A stretch of 64,000 nucleotides of DNA from positions 4,774,001 through 4,838,000 of the forward strand of contig NZ_CP089312.1 of NCBI RefSeq assembly GCF_021545335.1, given 5' to 3'. The translations under genes were made by a program, and so were the position numbers. Every line of letters starts with the position of its first letter. The stretch's first letter is position 1. Below are positions 23,424 through 32,281 of the stretch, one piece after another. Below the pieces are notes generated by a model that ran no database searches, had not been told where the DNA came from, and saw nothing but the letters and a program-made list of their open reading frames with translations. Source of the stretch: Streptomyces sp. GQFP. Its GTDB lineage: Bacteria; Actinomycetota; Actinomycetes; Streptomycetales; Streptomycetaceae.

Positions 23424-26400
23424 TCACGGATTCGCCGGGCGGGTGCCCGGGACCGCTCCGTGGCCGATCTGTTCGGGGATGTCGCTGTCCTGGCCGTACA
23501 CCTGGACCCGGTAGTACGAGGTGGCCCCGGCCGGTGCCTCCGTGTCCAGGTAGGAGACCGCCGTCCCGGGGAGGGTCGAGGTCAGTTCGTCCCACACCTG
23601 GGTGGTGGTGTTCCAGCGCTGGATCGCGACCGAGGACGGTTCCGGGCAGAAGTCCCACTGGCAGGCCCACGCCCAGGTGAGCAGCACACCGTCCGCCGAG
23701 CCGCTCGCGGCCAGGGTCATGGAGTTGCCGAAGCCCGCGCCGATCCAGGGCAGCACCGCCGCCTCGGAGCGGACGCCGTCGGCGTTCAACGCCACCACCG
23801 CGTAGTAGGCGTTGGAGTAGTCGACCAGGGCGTCGGTGTCGGTCAGGGTGGTCGTCGTGACCGGCTGGGCCTGGACTCGCGTGCCGGGGTGGGCGGCGTC
23901 GTGCCAGTACCGGTAGACGAGGTAGCCGGTGGCGCCGGGGACGGGCTGCCAGGACAGCACCACCGAGGTGGCGCTCTCCCGCTGTCCGGTGAGGTCCGCG
24001 GGCCGGGCGGGACGCGTGACGTCCTCGGCGTACGGGCGTACCGCGCAGGTGTCCTCGGAGAGGCCCGAGCGGACCCCCGTGGCGTCCACGGCGACGGTCC
24101 GGTAGCAGGACGGGATACCGGCCGGCGCACCCGTGTCGGTCCACTCCGGGGAGGTCGTCGCGGCGGTCTCGGCGGTCTTGATGAACACGGCGTCCGACTC
24201 GGTGCGGCGCCAGATCTCGTACTCGGTCACGGCGGGGTCGCCCGCCGGCCAGGTCAGCTTGATGCCGTCGGTGCCAGCCGTCGCCGTCGGCATCTCCGGT
24301 GCCTGCGGGGTGCCGGGGGCGGGTCCCTCGGACCAGTCGGGTACGTCGACCCAGATCCAGTCGCTGTAGTTGCCCACGAAGCCGCGCACCCTCAGGCAGT
24401 AACGGGACTTGCGGTACGGATTGACGTCCAGGTAGTAGGAGTTGACCGTCTCGAAGGTCCAGGTGTTCATGTCGCACGAGCCGCCGTAGGTCGTGCGGAA
24501 CAGGTAGTAGCTGTAGACCTCGGACGCCGGGGAGTCGTCCCAGTCGAGCAGGACGCCGGCGGTCTCGTGGTCGCGGGTGGCGGTCAGCCCGGTGGCCATG
24601 GGCGGCTTGGGCGCCTCGGGGGCGAGCCGCTTCAACTGCACGACGGTGCCGGCGGAGCGGTTGCCCAGCTGGTCGACGGAGACGACCCGGTAGTACGGGG
24701 TGGCGTCGGCGGCGATGGGGCTGTCGGTGAGGGTGCAGCCGACCTGGTCCTCGGTGTTCGGCACGGCCGCGCACTGCGGGGTGCGGGCGCTCCCGGTGTC
24801 GGTGAACGGGCCGTCGGCGCTCGTGCTCCGGGTGACCTGGTAGCCGGCGAAGTCCTGCTCGTAGCCGGGCCAGCCGGTGGTGGTCCAGGTCAGGGTGGCG
24901 GTGGTGGCGCCGACGGGCGCGGTGACCTCGGGGGCGGCGGGCGCACGGGGCGCGGTGGTGTCCGGCGGGAGGGGACGGCTGACGGAGACGGACTCGGTCC
25001 AGGCCGAGTACGTACGCGGGGTGTAGTCGTCGATCAGCTTGCCGACGGTGCGTACCCGGTAGTGGCGGGTGCCGCCCACGGGCAGGTCGGTGGCGCTGAA
25101 GTACGGCAGGGTGAGCGGGTCGTCGGCGTCGACGAGCAGGTCCCAGGGGCCGGAGGCCGAGGCGGCGGACTGCACCTGGTAGCCGGCGCCCAGACCGTGC
25201 ACGGGGCTGCCGACCGCGTTCTTGTCCCAGACCAGCACGGCGGTCTCGCCGCTCAGCGAGCCCTTGAGCCCGGTCGGCAGCTGCGGCGGGTACAGCCCGG
25301 TGTCGGGGCGGAGCGCGGAGGCGACGGTACGGGCGTACTCACCGGCCTCGGTGACGGCCGAGGCGGACTCGTTGCCCGCGGTGTCGACTGCGGTCACCCG
25401 GTAGTACGCGGTGACGCCGATCGGCGCGTCCTTGTCGGCGTACGCGTTCTCCTGGACCACCGCCGCGTTGGCGCTGCGGATGCGGGTCCAGGGGCCGGCG
25501 GGGGCGGTGGCGCGGTAGACGTGGTAGCCGGCGAAGGCGTCCGTGGTGGTGTAGTCGTCGTCCCAACTCGGGCCCCAGCTGAGGTAGTTCTCGCCGAGGT
25601 CGTCGCCCGCGTCGGGTACGCCGTTGTCGTTGAGGTCGATGTCGCCGTAGCCGTCGGCGCCCAGGAGGTCGGGGGCGCGCGGCGGGGTCTTGTCGGCCGG
25701 GACGGCGGAGACGTTGGCCGAGGCGCGGGACTGGTTGCCCGCGCGGTCCACGGCGGTGACGGCGAACCAGTACTTGGTGCCGTTGCGCAGCCCGGTCGAG
25801 TTGAACGAGTTGCCGGTCAGCGGGGCGGAGCCGCTGACCCGGTGGGCGGTGTCGATCTTCACAGGGGTGCTGGTGGAGCGGTAGACCCGGTAACCGGCCA
25901 GATCCGCCTCGGCGTTGCGCGCCCAGCTGACGGTCGCCCTGGCGTCGCCGGGCACCGCCTTGGCCGAACCGGGGGCCAGCGGGGCGACCTTGTCCGGGGT
26001 GGTCGGGGCGAGGCCGGCCGAGACGTTGGCCGAGCCCGTGTAGGCCACGTAGTCGACCCGCACGGTGTGCGTTCCGGCGGGCACGGTCACCTTGACGCTC
26101 GCGCGCTGCGTGGAGGCGTAGTCGCGCCACAGGTTGACGTACCGCTTGCCGTCGATCCAGACCCGGATGCCGTCCTGGGCGGCGGTCTTCAGCAGGAAGG
26201 GGCCGCCACCGCCGAAGTTCCTGCGCATCGTCCAGCGCACGCCGAAGCGGTCGTTGGGGAGGGAGATCCCGGTCGGGTGGCCCTTGCCCCAGTTCTCGCT
26301 GACGGCCTTGTCGCACAGGGACTTGCGGGGTGTGCCGGTGAGGGTGGTGTTGGCGTAGTAGTCCGCCTTCCACACCCCGGCGGCACAGCTCACGGCCGCG

Positions 26401-26543
26401 ACCGGCGCCGCGTCCGGTCCGGCCTGGGGCGCGGTCGGGGGCTGCACGGTACTGACGAAGAGCGCGGCCCCGGCGGCGGTGACCGGCAACAGCAGCCGGT
26501 GCGGCGCCCGGACACGGGAACGCGGGGGAACGGGTCTGCCCAT
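23424..26543 (-). CDS. Large secreted PA14/fibronectin type III repeat protein
   Basis: 1039 residues from ATG 26543 (ATG 26555 also possible; GAGGAAGG abuts it). Signal-like N-terminus (VRAPHRLLLPVTAAGAALFV). A PA14-like domain follows (about 60-190): VWKADYYANTTLTGTP, RFGVRWTMRRNFGGGGPFLL, DGIRVWIDGKRYVNLW, typical of carbohydrate-binding PA14 modules. About eight fibronectin III repeats come next, each with a V/L-x-W strand and GY-x-V-Y-R. Between repeats 1 and 2 there is a calcium-site-like loop DIDLNDNGVPDAGDD. No LPXTG or catalytic domain is seen, so it is probably a secreted adhesin-like or polysaccharide-binding protein. Confidence 0.85.
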   Translation of the reverse strand: MGRPVPPRSRVRAPHRLLLPVTAAGAALFVSTVQPPTAPQAGPDAAPVAAVSCAAGVWKADYYANTTLTGTPRKSLCDKAVSENWGKGHPTGISLPNDRFGVRWTMRRNFGGGGPFLLKTAAQDGIRVWIDGKRYVNLWRDYASTQRASVKVTVPAGTHTVRVDYVAYTGSANVSAGLAPTTPDKVAPLAPGSAKAVPGDARATVSWARNAEADLAGYRVYRSTSTPVKIDTAHRVSGSAPLTGNSFNSTGLRNGTKYWFAVTAVDRAGNQSRASANVSAVPADKTPPRAPDLLGADGYGDIDLNDNGVPDAGDDLGENYLSWGPSWDDDYTTTDAFAGYHVYRATAPAGPWTRIRSANAAVVQENAYADKDAPIGVTAYYRVTAVDTAGNESASAVTEAGEYARTVASALRPDTGLYPPQLPTGLKGSLSGETAVLVWDKNAVGSPVHGLGAGYQVQSAASASGPWDLLVDADDPLTLPYFSATDLPVGGTRHYRVRTVGKLIDDYTPRTYSAWTESVSVSRPLPPDTTAPRAPAAPEVTAPVGATTATLTWTTTGWPGYEQDFAGYQVTRSTSADGPFTDTGSARTPQCAAVPNTEDQVGCTLTDSPIAADATPYYRVVSVDQLGNRSAGTVVQLKRLAPEAPKPPMATGLTATRDHETAGVLLDWDDSPASEVYSYYLFRTTYGGSCDMNTWTFETVNSYYLDVNPYRKSRYCLRVRGFVGNYSDWIWVDVPDWSEGPAPGTPQAPEMPTATAGTDGIKLTWPAGDPAVTEYEIWRRTESDAVFIKTAETAATTSPEWTDTGAPAGIPSCYRTVAVDATGVRSGLSEDTCAVRPYAEDVTRPARPADLTGQRESATSVVLSWQPVPGATGYLVYRYWHDAAHPGTRVQAQPVTTTTLTDTDALVDYSNAYYAVVALNADGVRSEAAVLPWIGAGFGNSMTLAASGSADGVLLTWAWACQWDFCPEPSSVAIQRWNTTTQVWDELTSTLPGTAVSYLDTEAPAGATSYYRVQVYGQDSDIPEQIGHGAVPGTRPANP

Positions 26544-26725
26544 GCGGGGCGGCATCCTTCCTCGGGCCCGGGGCAGCACCAACTGGCAGGACAGATCGGA
26601 TGGTTCCCCCCGGGTGATCACTTTTCCTGCCCGGCGATGATGACATGCGCACAGTTGTTCGTGCACGAAATCGTGCAGAATTCGTACAGAGATCGTGTCC
26701 ACGTGTGGAAGCGGTGCGATGTGGC

Positions 26726-27961
26726 TCAGACCGGTTCGAGTCGCCGGTCCCGGTCGCGCCGCGATTCCGGTTGCGGTTCCGGTTTCCGGGGTGGCGCGGG
26801 CTTCCGTACCAGGAGCGGCGCGAAGACCGCCGTGCCGTGGGCGACCAGTTGGATTCCGGATCGGTCCCAGCCACGTGCGTGCGCGCGCAGGGCCGCCTCG
26901 ACCGTGAGTGCGAACACCACACCGGCGACGAGATCCGCGCCGTAGTGGTAGCCGAAGCCCAGCGTCGCGGTGAGCGTGGCGATCAGCCAGAACGTGCCCG
27001 CGAAGCGCAGGAACCGCGGCCCCTTGCGGGAGTGGATGAAGATCGCCGTGGCCCACGCCGTGTGCAGGCTCGGCATGCAGTTGCGGGGCGTGATCCCGTC
27101 GTACGGCATCGGCTGCGGGACGGTGTGCGGCGGGAGCGTGTCGGGCCACAGGTCGGCCACCGCCCAGTGCCCGCCGCCCGTGCCGAAGGCGCCGGTGCCG
27201 TAGGCGAAGACCGGGCCGACCACGGGGAAGATCATGTAGATGCCGGGGCCGAGGACGCCTATCGCGAGAAACGTGCGCACCACGTGATGGCGGGGAAACC
27301 GGCGCTCGGCCGCCACATGGCGGAGCTGGTACAGCGCGACGAGGACCGCGGCCACCGCGAGCTGGATGTAGACCCAGTCGAGGACATGGGCGCCGATGGG
27401 GCCGCCGGCCCGGACGATCCGGCCCACGACCCACGCCGGGTCGCCCAGCGCGTGATCGGCGGTCGCCACGTACTGGTCGAGCACGAACGGGCGGGTCTTC
27501 GCCGTGATCAGCAGCCAGGTGTCGCCCGCCTTGCGCCCGGCCACCAGCAGCAGGGCGAGCCCGACGCCCTTGAGCAGCAGAACCCGTTCCCGGCCGGTGC
27601 GGCGCGTGACGGCGACGACCGCGCAGCCGAGGATCGCCCACAGCGCGCCGTTGCCGAAGCAGTGCCCGCCGCCCGTGCCCGCCCCGGCCGCCCATCGCAC
27701 CAGCGCGAAGACGAGGTCGATGCCGACCGCGGCACCGGCCGCGACGAACCGCTGCCGCCGGGTGAGCACCACCATCATCAGCGCCATGCCGGCGTAGAGC
27801 AGGGGCCCCGACCTGGGGGCGTACACGACCTCCCGCGCCTGGTTGGTGAGGGGTCCCGGCAGGCCGTGGCGCCGCGCGGCGATCTCCAGTGCGAGGAGGA
27901 ATCCGCCTACCGTCACGGCCGCCATGGCCCAGGGTCTGAAGAAGGGTATTCGCGACGGCAT
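26726..27961 (-). CDS. PAP2-family membrane phosphatase
   Basis: 411 residues from ATG 27961, with about ten hydrophobic helices. The PAP2 signature is in the last third: MPSLHTAWATAIFIHSRKG (P-S-x-H) and LGFGYHYGADLVAG (H-x3-D), with an upstream K...RP element (ITAKTRPF). The C-terminus is basic and Pro-rich. Such proteins dephosphorylate lipid phosphates or transfer phospho-head groups at the outer membrane face. It is upstream of the fibronectin-III gene on the same strand, separated by about 180 bases. Substrate unknown. Confidence 0.85.
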   Translation of the reverse strand: MPSRIPFFRPWAMAAVTVGGFLLALEIAARRHGLPGPLTNQAREVVYAPRSGPLLYAGMALMMVVLTRRQRFVAAGAAVGIDLVFALVRWAAGAGTGGGHCFGNGALWAILGCAVVAVTRRTGRERVLLLKGVGLALLLVAGRKAGDTWLLITAKTRPFVLDQYVATADHALGDPAWVVGRIVRAGGPIGAHVLDWVYIQLAVAAVLVALYQLRHVAAERRFPRHHVVRTFLAIGVLGPGIYMIFPVVGPVFAYGTGAFGTGGGHWAVADLWPDTLPPHTVPQPMPYDGITPRNCMPSLHTAWATAIFIHSRKGPRFLRFAGTFWLIATLTATLGFGYHYGADLVAGVVFALTVEAALRAHARGWDRSGIQLVAHGTAVFAPLLVRKPAPPRKPEPQPESRRDRDRRLEPV

Positions 27962-28070
27962 GGACTGCTTCCCCCTGATTTGCCGGACTGTTGCTCGGTG
28001 TTCATGACTTCCGGCAAAGGAAGAGGGAAAGATCGCCGTCCGGGTTCCCGTCGGGGTTCCCGCCTGTCGG

Positions 28071-29630
28071 TCAGCCTTGCTGGAGGAGGACGTCCGCCGC
28101 CCGTTCCGCGAGCATCGTCACGGGGGCGTGCGTGTGGGCTCGTACGATGCTCGGCATGGCCGAGGCGTCCACGACCCGCAGGCCCGTCAGGCCCCGGACC
28201 GCGAACGTCGGGTCGACGACCGACTGTTCGTCCGTGCCCATCCGGCAGGTGCTGACGAGGTGGTGGATGCTGCCGCCCGTGGCGCGGACGTAGGCGGCGA
28301 TGTCGTCGGAGTCCTCGGACAGCGCTCCGTCGGTGAGCGGCTTGCCGAGCCACTCGGCGAAGTCCGGCTGCCGCAGGACGCGTTGGGCGGCACGGACCCC
28401 CGCCACCAGGGTTGCCAGGTCGGCGCCGTCCGGGTCCGACAGATAGCGCGGGTCGATGACCGGGGCGTCGTGCGGATCGGCGCTGCGGAGTGTGATCGCG
28501 CCCCGGCTGCGCGGGCGCAGGAGGATCACGCCCAGGGCCATGCCGTGTTCGGCGGTCCGCTGGTGCTCGCCCAGGGGGAGCACCAGGTGGACGACCTCGA
28601 TGTCCGGGGCGTCGAGGTCCTCGCGCGTCCGCAGGAACAGCAGTGCCTCGGAGATGATCGAGTCCAGGGTGCCGTGGCGGTCGCGCAGATACTGGTCGAT
28701 CTGCTCGGCCGACGCCCCCTCGCCGGGCGACCAGAACCCCATCGCCTCGAAGGCCAGCGGGACGAGCAGATGGTCGGTCAGGTCCCGGCCGACGTACGGG
28801 AGATCCCGTACGACGGGAACTCCGTGCCGGGACAGTTCCCCGGCCGGGCCCACACCCGACAGCAGCAACAGGTGGGGGCTGCCCACGGATCCGGCGGAGA
28901 GGACGACCTCGCGCCGGGCACGGATGATCTCGGTGCCCGCCCGTCCGCCGGCCCCGGCCTCGATCTCGACGCCGATCGCCCGGGTGCCCTCGAACACCAC
29001 CCGGCGTACCAGGGTGTCCGCCAGCACGGTGAGGTTCGGGCGTTCGCGGGCCGGGGTGAGATAGGCGTCGGCCGAGCTGTGGCGCAGGCCGTCGCGGTGG
29101 GTCGCGCGGGCCAGGGCGTAGCCCTCCTGGACCTCGGCGGCGGGGACGTACCCGAGGCGGGCGCACGCGTTGGTGAACGCCGGGGTCACCGGCAGCGGGT
29201 AGCGCATTCCCGCCAGACTGATCCGCTGCTCGGCCCGCTCGAAGTAGGGCTGGAGGGTGTCGTGGTCCCAGCCGTCGAGGCCGGCTTCGGCCCAGCCGTC
29301 GTAGTCCGCGCGGTGGCCGCGGGTCCACAGCTGTGCGTTGATCACCGAGGAGCCGCCGACCGCCTTGCCGCGCGGGATCGGTATGGTCCGGTCGGCCAGG
29401 CCGGGCTGCGGTGCGGTGGCGAAGTCCCAGTCCAGGTCGCCCCCGAAGAGGCGGGGGAACAGGATCGGCACCCGCACTTCGGGGCGGGTCTCCGGCGTTC
29501 CGGTGCCGGCCTCGATGAGCAGCACCTGTGTTGTGCCGTCCGCGCTGAGCCGGTCGGCGAGCACACATCCGGCCGAGCCGGCGCCGACGATCACATAGTC
29601 CCACTGACTCTCGCTGCTCACTTCGCTCAC
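28071..29630 (-). CDS. GMC-family FAD oxidoreductase (choline-dehydrogenase-like)
   Basis: 519 residues from GTG 29630, four bases overlapping the small ORF upstream. The FAD motif YVIVGAGSAGCVLADRLSAD lies at the N-terminus, and the GMC signature IPRGKAVGGSSVINAQLW follows at about 85-105. The C-terminal active-site region reads GSIHHLVSTCRMGTD, then RAHTHAPVTMLAERAADVLL, where many relatives have Asn in the second His position. Family members oxidise alcohols such as choline or glucose. It is cotranscribed with an MFS transporter gene upstream, suggesting uptake or export of the same compound. Confidence 0.85.
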   Translation of the reverse strand: MSEVSSESQWDYVIVGAGSAGCVLADRLSADGTTQVLLIEAGTGTPETRPEVRVPILFPRLFGGDLDWDFATAPQPGLADRTIPIPRGKAVGGSSVINAQLWTRGHRADYDGWAEAGLDGWDHDTLQPYFERAEQRISLAGMRYPLPVTPAFTNACARLGYVPAAEVQEGYALARATHRDGLRHSSADAYLTPARERPNLTVLADTLVRRVVFEGTRAIGVEIEAGAGGRAGTEIIRARREVVLSAGSVGSPHLLLLSGVGPAGELSRHGVPVVRDLPYVGRDLTDHLLVPLAFEAMGFWSPGEGASAEQIDQYLRDRHGTLDSIISEALLFLRTREDLDAPDIEVVHLVLPLGEHQRTAEHGMALGVILLRPRSRGAITLRSADPHDAPVIDPRYLSDPDGADLATLVAGVRAAQRVLRQPDFAEWLGKPLTDGALSEDSDDIAAYVRATGGSIHHLVSTCRMGTDEQSVVDPTFAVRGLTGLRVVDASAMPSIVRAHTHAPVTMLAERAADVLLQQG

Positions 29631-29704
29631 TTCGCGACCGCCTCTCGGCTCCGGTCGAAGGCCACACCCCAGGTCGTGCTCCTCAGGCGGCGGTTCTCGG
29701 TCAT
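29627..29704 (-). CDS. 25-residue ORF coupled to the GMC oxidoreductase gene
   Basis: ATG 29704 has GGAG five bases upstream. The ORF encodes MTENRRLRSTTWGVAFDRSR followed by EAVAK and ends at TGA 29627-29629, overlapping the GTG start of the oxidoreductase as GTGA. It has no membrane helix or Cys. It could be a translational-coupling leader or a small peptide; conservation would decide. I do not recognise it. Confidence 0.4.
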   Translation of the reverse strand: MTENRRLRSTTWGVAFDRSREAVAK

Positions 29705-29757
29705 GACGACTCCATTCCTTGCCGTGTGTTCACTGTCTGTGTGCGTACGCGTGTGCT

Positions 29758-31017
29758 TCAGCGGGTCGCGGGTACGCCGTCCCCGGTGGTGGGAGCCGGG
29801 GCCGGGACCTGCGCGGTCCCGGGGTGCCGGTCCCGCAGGACGTGGCGGAGCAGGGCGAGGCCCGCCAGCAGGGCCACCAGGCCGCACACGCCGTTCCAGC
29901 CGAAGGCGGAGTACGCCCGGACGCCCAGCCAGGATCCGGCGCTGCCGCCCAGGAACGCGCAGGTCATGTACGCGGTGTTGAGGCGCGAGCGGGCCTCCGG
30001 GCGCAGCGCGAAGATACGGGCCTGGTTGGCGACCTGACCGGACTGCATGGCCACGTCGAGCAGCAGCATCCCCGCGCCCAGGCCCACCAGGCCGACGGCG
30101 CCGCCCAGATGACCGGTGAGGAGCACGGCCCCCGCGGCGATGGCGCCCACCATGCACACCAGGTTCACGGGGTCGGGTCCGAGCCGGTCGACGCGCCGGC
30201 CCGCGACGGGCGTGGCGAACATGCTGGCCGCGCCGACCAGGGCGAGGACGCCGACGGCCGGGGTGCCCAGGTCGTAGTGCGGGCCGGTGATGTAGAGGGC
30301 GAGGGCGGTCCAGGCGGCGCTGAACGCGGCGAACACCAGGACCTGGTACTGGCAGGAGCGGCGCAGCAGCGGTTCGGTGCGCAGCAGGTGCAGGGAGGCC
30401 GCGATCAGGGCCGGGTACCGCTGGTCGGTGCTCGGCGTGGTGTGCGGGAGGGCGGCGGCCAGCGCGAGGGTGAGGATCAGGACCATGCCCGCCGCGACCA
30501 GGTAGGGGGCGCGCCAGCCGAGCCATTCGCCGAGGGTGCCGGAGAAGGTGCGGGCCAGCAGGATCCCGCCGATCAGCCCGGAGAGCAGGGTGCCGGTGAC
30601 AGCGCCTCGGCGTTCCGGGGCGGTCAGACCGGCCGCCATGGGGATGAGGATCTGCGGTACGACCGTGGTCAGACCGACCAGGCCACTGGCGACGGCGAGG
30701 ACGGGCAGCGAGTCGGCCGTACCGGCGAGGACGAGTCCCACGCCGGTCACCAGCAGCAGGGTCGTGACCAGGCCGCGGTGGCGGAGCCGGTCGCCGAGGG
30801 GGACGAGCAGGAAGATGCCCACCGCGTAACCGAGTTGGGCGCAGGTGACGACGACGGCCGCGGAGGCGGGGCGTACGTGCAGGTCGTCGGCGATCAGCGG
30901 ACTGATCGCCTGCGGGAAGTAGATGTTGGCCACCGCGACGCCGCAGGCGACGGAGAGCAGCAGGATCAGCGGCCGGCTCAGCACCGGCGGCGCAGGGGAG
31001 GGAACGGCAGAAGCCAC
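29758..31017 (-). CDS. MFS transporter
   Basis: 419 residues from GTG 31017 (GAGG upstream); the frame extends to 31065 without a better start. Twelve membrane helices, the MFS loop between helices 2 and 3 (LVPLGDRLRHRGLV) and the central cytoplasmic loop (LPHTTPSTDQRYP) are visible. A second-half repeat VAGRRVDRLGPDPV matches the family. It is divergent from a CGNR zinc-finger regulator and upstream of the GMC oxidoreductase, so it probably exports a toxic compound or imports the oxidase substrate. Confidence 0.85.
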   Translation of the reverse strand: MASAVPSPAPPVLSRPLILLLSVACGVAVANIYFPQAISPLIADDLHVRPASAAVVVTCAQLGYAVGIFLLVPLGDRLRHRGLVTTLLLVTGVGLVLAGTADSLPVLAVASGLVGLTTVVPQILIPMAAGLTAPERRGAVTGTLLSGLIGGILLARTFSGTLGEWLGWRAPYLVAAGMVLILTLALAAALPHTTPSTDQRYPALIAASLHLLRTEPLLRRSCQYQVLVFAAFSAAWTALALYITGPHYDLGTPAVGVLALVGAASMFATPVAGRRVDRLGPDPVNLVCMVGAIAAGAVLLTGHLGGAVGLVGLGAGMLLLDVAMQSGQVANQARIFALRPEARSRLNTAYMTCAFLGGSAGSWLGVRAYSAFGWNGVCGLVALLAGLALLRHVLRDRHPGTAQVPAPAPTTGDGVPATR

Positions 31018-31070
31018 GACACACCTCGACCAGGAAGGGAGAAATGAGAGGGGTGGCACCGCCACCCCGG

Positions 31071-31117
31071 GGAACCGTTTTAACCGGTTCCATCAACGTA
31101 CCAGTAATACCGGTTCC
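31071..31117. promoter_or_regulatory. Candidate operator between MFS and CGNR regulator genes
   Basis: An inverted repeat GGAACCG/CGGTTCC (31071-31077 with 31085-31091) contains the palindrome AACCGGTT (31082-31089). A further ACCGGTTCC lies at 31109-31117, 27 bases from the first. It sits in the short divergent promoter region and is likely the binding site of the neighbouring regulator. Confidence 0.5.
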
Positions 31118-31134
31118 GCAGTAGGCTGTTTGCC

Positions 31135-31743
31135 ATGACCGCATCCCCCGCACCGCAGACGTTCCGCTTCCGCAGCGGCTCCGGACGGATCTCTCTGGAC
31201 TTCATGCGGACCCTGAGGCTGCGCGGCCTGGACGGTGTCACCGAGGAACTGGACACCCCCGAGGCGCTGACCGCCTGGGTGGTCCAGCTGGGCCCGTACG
31301 CCGAGGACACCGTCGTCCCGGTTCCGTCGCGGGCCGTGCTGCGTCAGGCGCGGGAGGTGCGGGAGGCCGTCCACACGCTCCTGACGACGGCCCGCGACGG
31401 CGGCGGCCCCGCCGGATGCCCTGCCGAGGTCCGTACGCTGCTGAACCGGGCGGCCTCCGCCGCACCGCCGGTGCCGGTGCTCGACGACCACGGCAGGCTC
31501 GTCCACACCGCCGCCGACCCGGTCGGCGCGGTGCTCTCCGACATCGCCCGCGACGCGCTCACCCTGGCGACGTCCCCCGCGCTGGAGCGGGTCCGCGCCT
31601 GCGCCGGTCCGGCCTGCGCGGCCTGGTTCCTCGACACGTCACGCCCGGGCAACCGGCGCTGGTGCTCGATGGACGCCTGCGGGAACCAGGCGAAGAAGAC
31701 GACGTGGCGGACGAAGCACGTGACGGGTACGAAGGCCCAGTAA
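31135..31743 (+). CDS. ABATE/CGNR zinc-finger regulator
   Basis: 202 residues. The N-terminal ABATE-like domain begins SGRISLDFMRTLRLRG. The C-terminal CGNR zinc finger is complete: RACAGPACAAWFLDTSRPGN then RRWCSMDACGNQAKKTTWRT, with the C-x4-C...C-x4-CGN pattern. These are stress or pathway-specific DNA-binding regulators. It is divergent from the MFS-GMC operon, with an inverted repeat in between, so I infer it controls that operon. Confidence 0.85.
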   Translation: MTASPAPQTFRFRSGSGRISLDFMRTLRLRGLDGVTEELDTPEALTAWVVQLGPYAEDTVVPVPSRAVLRQAREVREAVHTLLTTARDGGGPAGCPAEVRTLLNRAASAAPPVPVLDDHGRLVHTAADPVGAVLSDIARDALTLATSPALERVRACAGPACAAWFLDTSRPGNRRWCSMDACGNQAKKTTWRTKHVTGTKAQ

Positions 31744-31755
31744 GTACGTAGTACG

Positions 31756-32241
31756 TCACTGGCCCGGGCGGACGAAGGCCCGGTCGACGTACACCAGCGC
31801 ATCCCTCTCCACGTCGGTGACGCAGTCCAGCACATGGCCGATGAGCATGCTGTGGTCGCCGCCGTCGACGACGTCGTGCAGCCGGCACACGAGCCGGACC
31901 GCCGCCTCGGGGATGCCGGGCAGCCCCCGTTCGAGCGGGACGGTGTCACCGGCGGCGAACCGGTCGACACCGGAGGTCGCGAAGCGCCGGGCGATGTCGG
32001 ACTGGTCATGGGCGAGCACGTTGACCATGAAGTGCCCGGCGGAGGTGAAGGCGGAGTGCGTACTCGCCTTCTTGTCCAGGCTGACCGTCACCAGCGGCGG
32101 GGCCAGGGACAGGGAGACGAAGGAACTCGCGGTGAACCCCCAGCGGCAGCCGGCCTCGTCGACCGTGGTGGTGACGACGACGGGCCCCGGGACACGGGCC
32201 ATGGCACTGGTGAAGTCGAGCTCTCGGGTGTCGGTAGGCAT
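31756..32241 (-). CDS. Flavin reductase component
   Basis: 161 residues from ATG 32241 with AAGGAGG upstream. Flavin-reductase split-barrel motifs: CRWGFTASSFVSLSLAPPLV, then VNVLAHDQSDIARRFAT. Size and motifs match HsaB/HpaC/SnaC-type NAD(P)H:flavin reductases. It is the last gene of the operon that begins with a DszC/HsaA-like monooxygenase (34924-36150), to which it would supply reduced FMN. The GC-rich gap to otsA is about 40 bases. Confidence 0.85.
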   Translation of the reverse strand: MPTDTRELDFTSAMARVPGPVVVTTTVDEAGCRWGFTASSFVSLSLAPPLVTVSLDKKASTHSAFTSAGHFMVNVLAHDQSDIARRFATSGVDRFAAGDTVPLERGLPGIPEAAVRLVCRLHDVVDGGDHSMLIGHVLDCVTDVERDALVYVDRAFVRPGQ

Positions 32242-32281
32242 ACGGCGCCTCCTTGAACGAGGTCGGGAACAAAGGGGTTGG

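Noticed and set aside
22762..24774. 670-codon minus-strand frame including repeated IHEP units
   Set aside because: Shadow across the PRC-barrel gene and the terminator repeat; the repeats come from the hairpin DNA.
23400..26945. 1181-codon plus-strand frame
   Set aside because: Antisense to the PA14/fibronectin-III gene; Gly/Val/Arg-rich with no motif.
26645..28255. 536-codon plus-strand frame
   Set aside because: Antisense to the PAP2 gene; composition is not protein-like.
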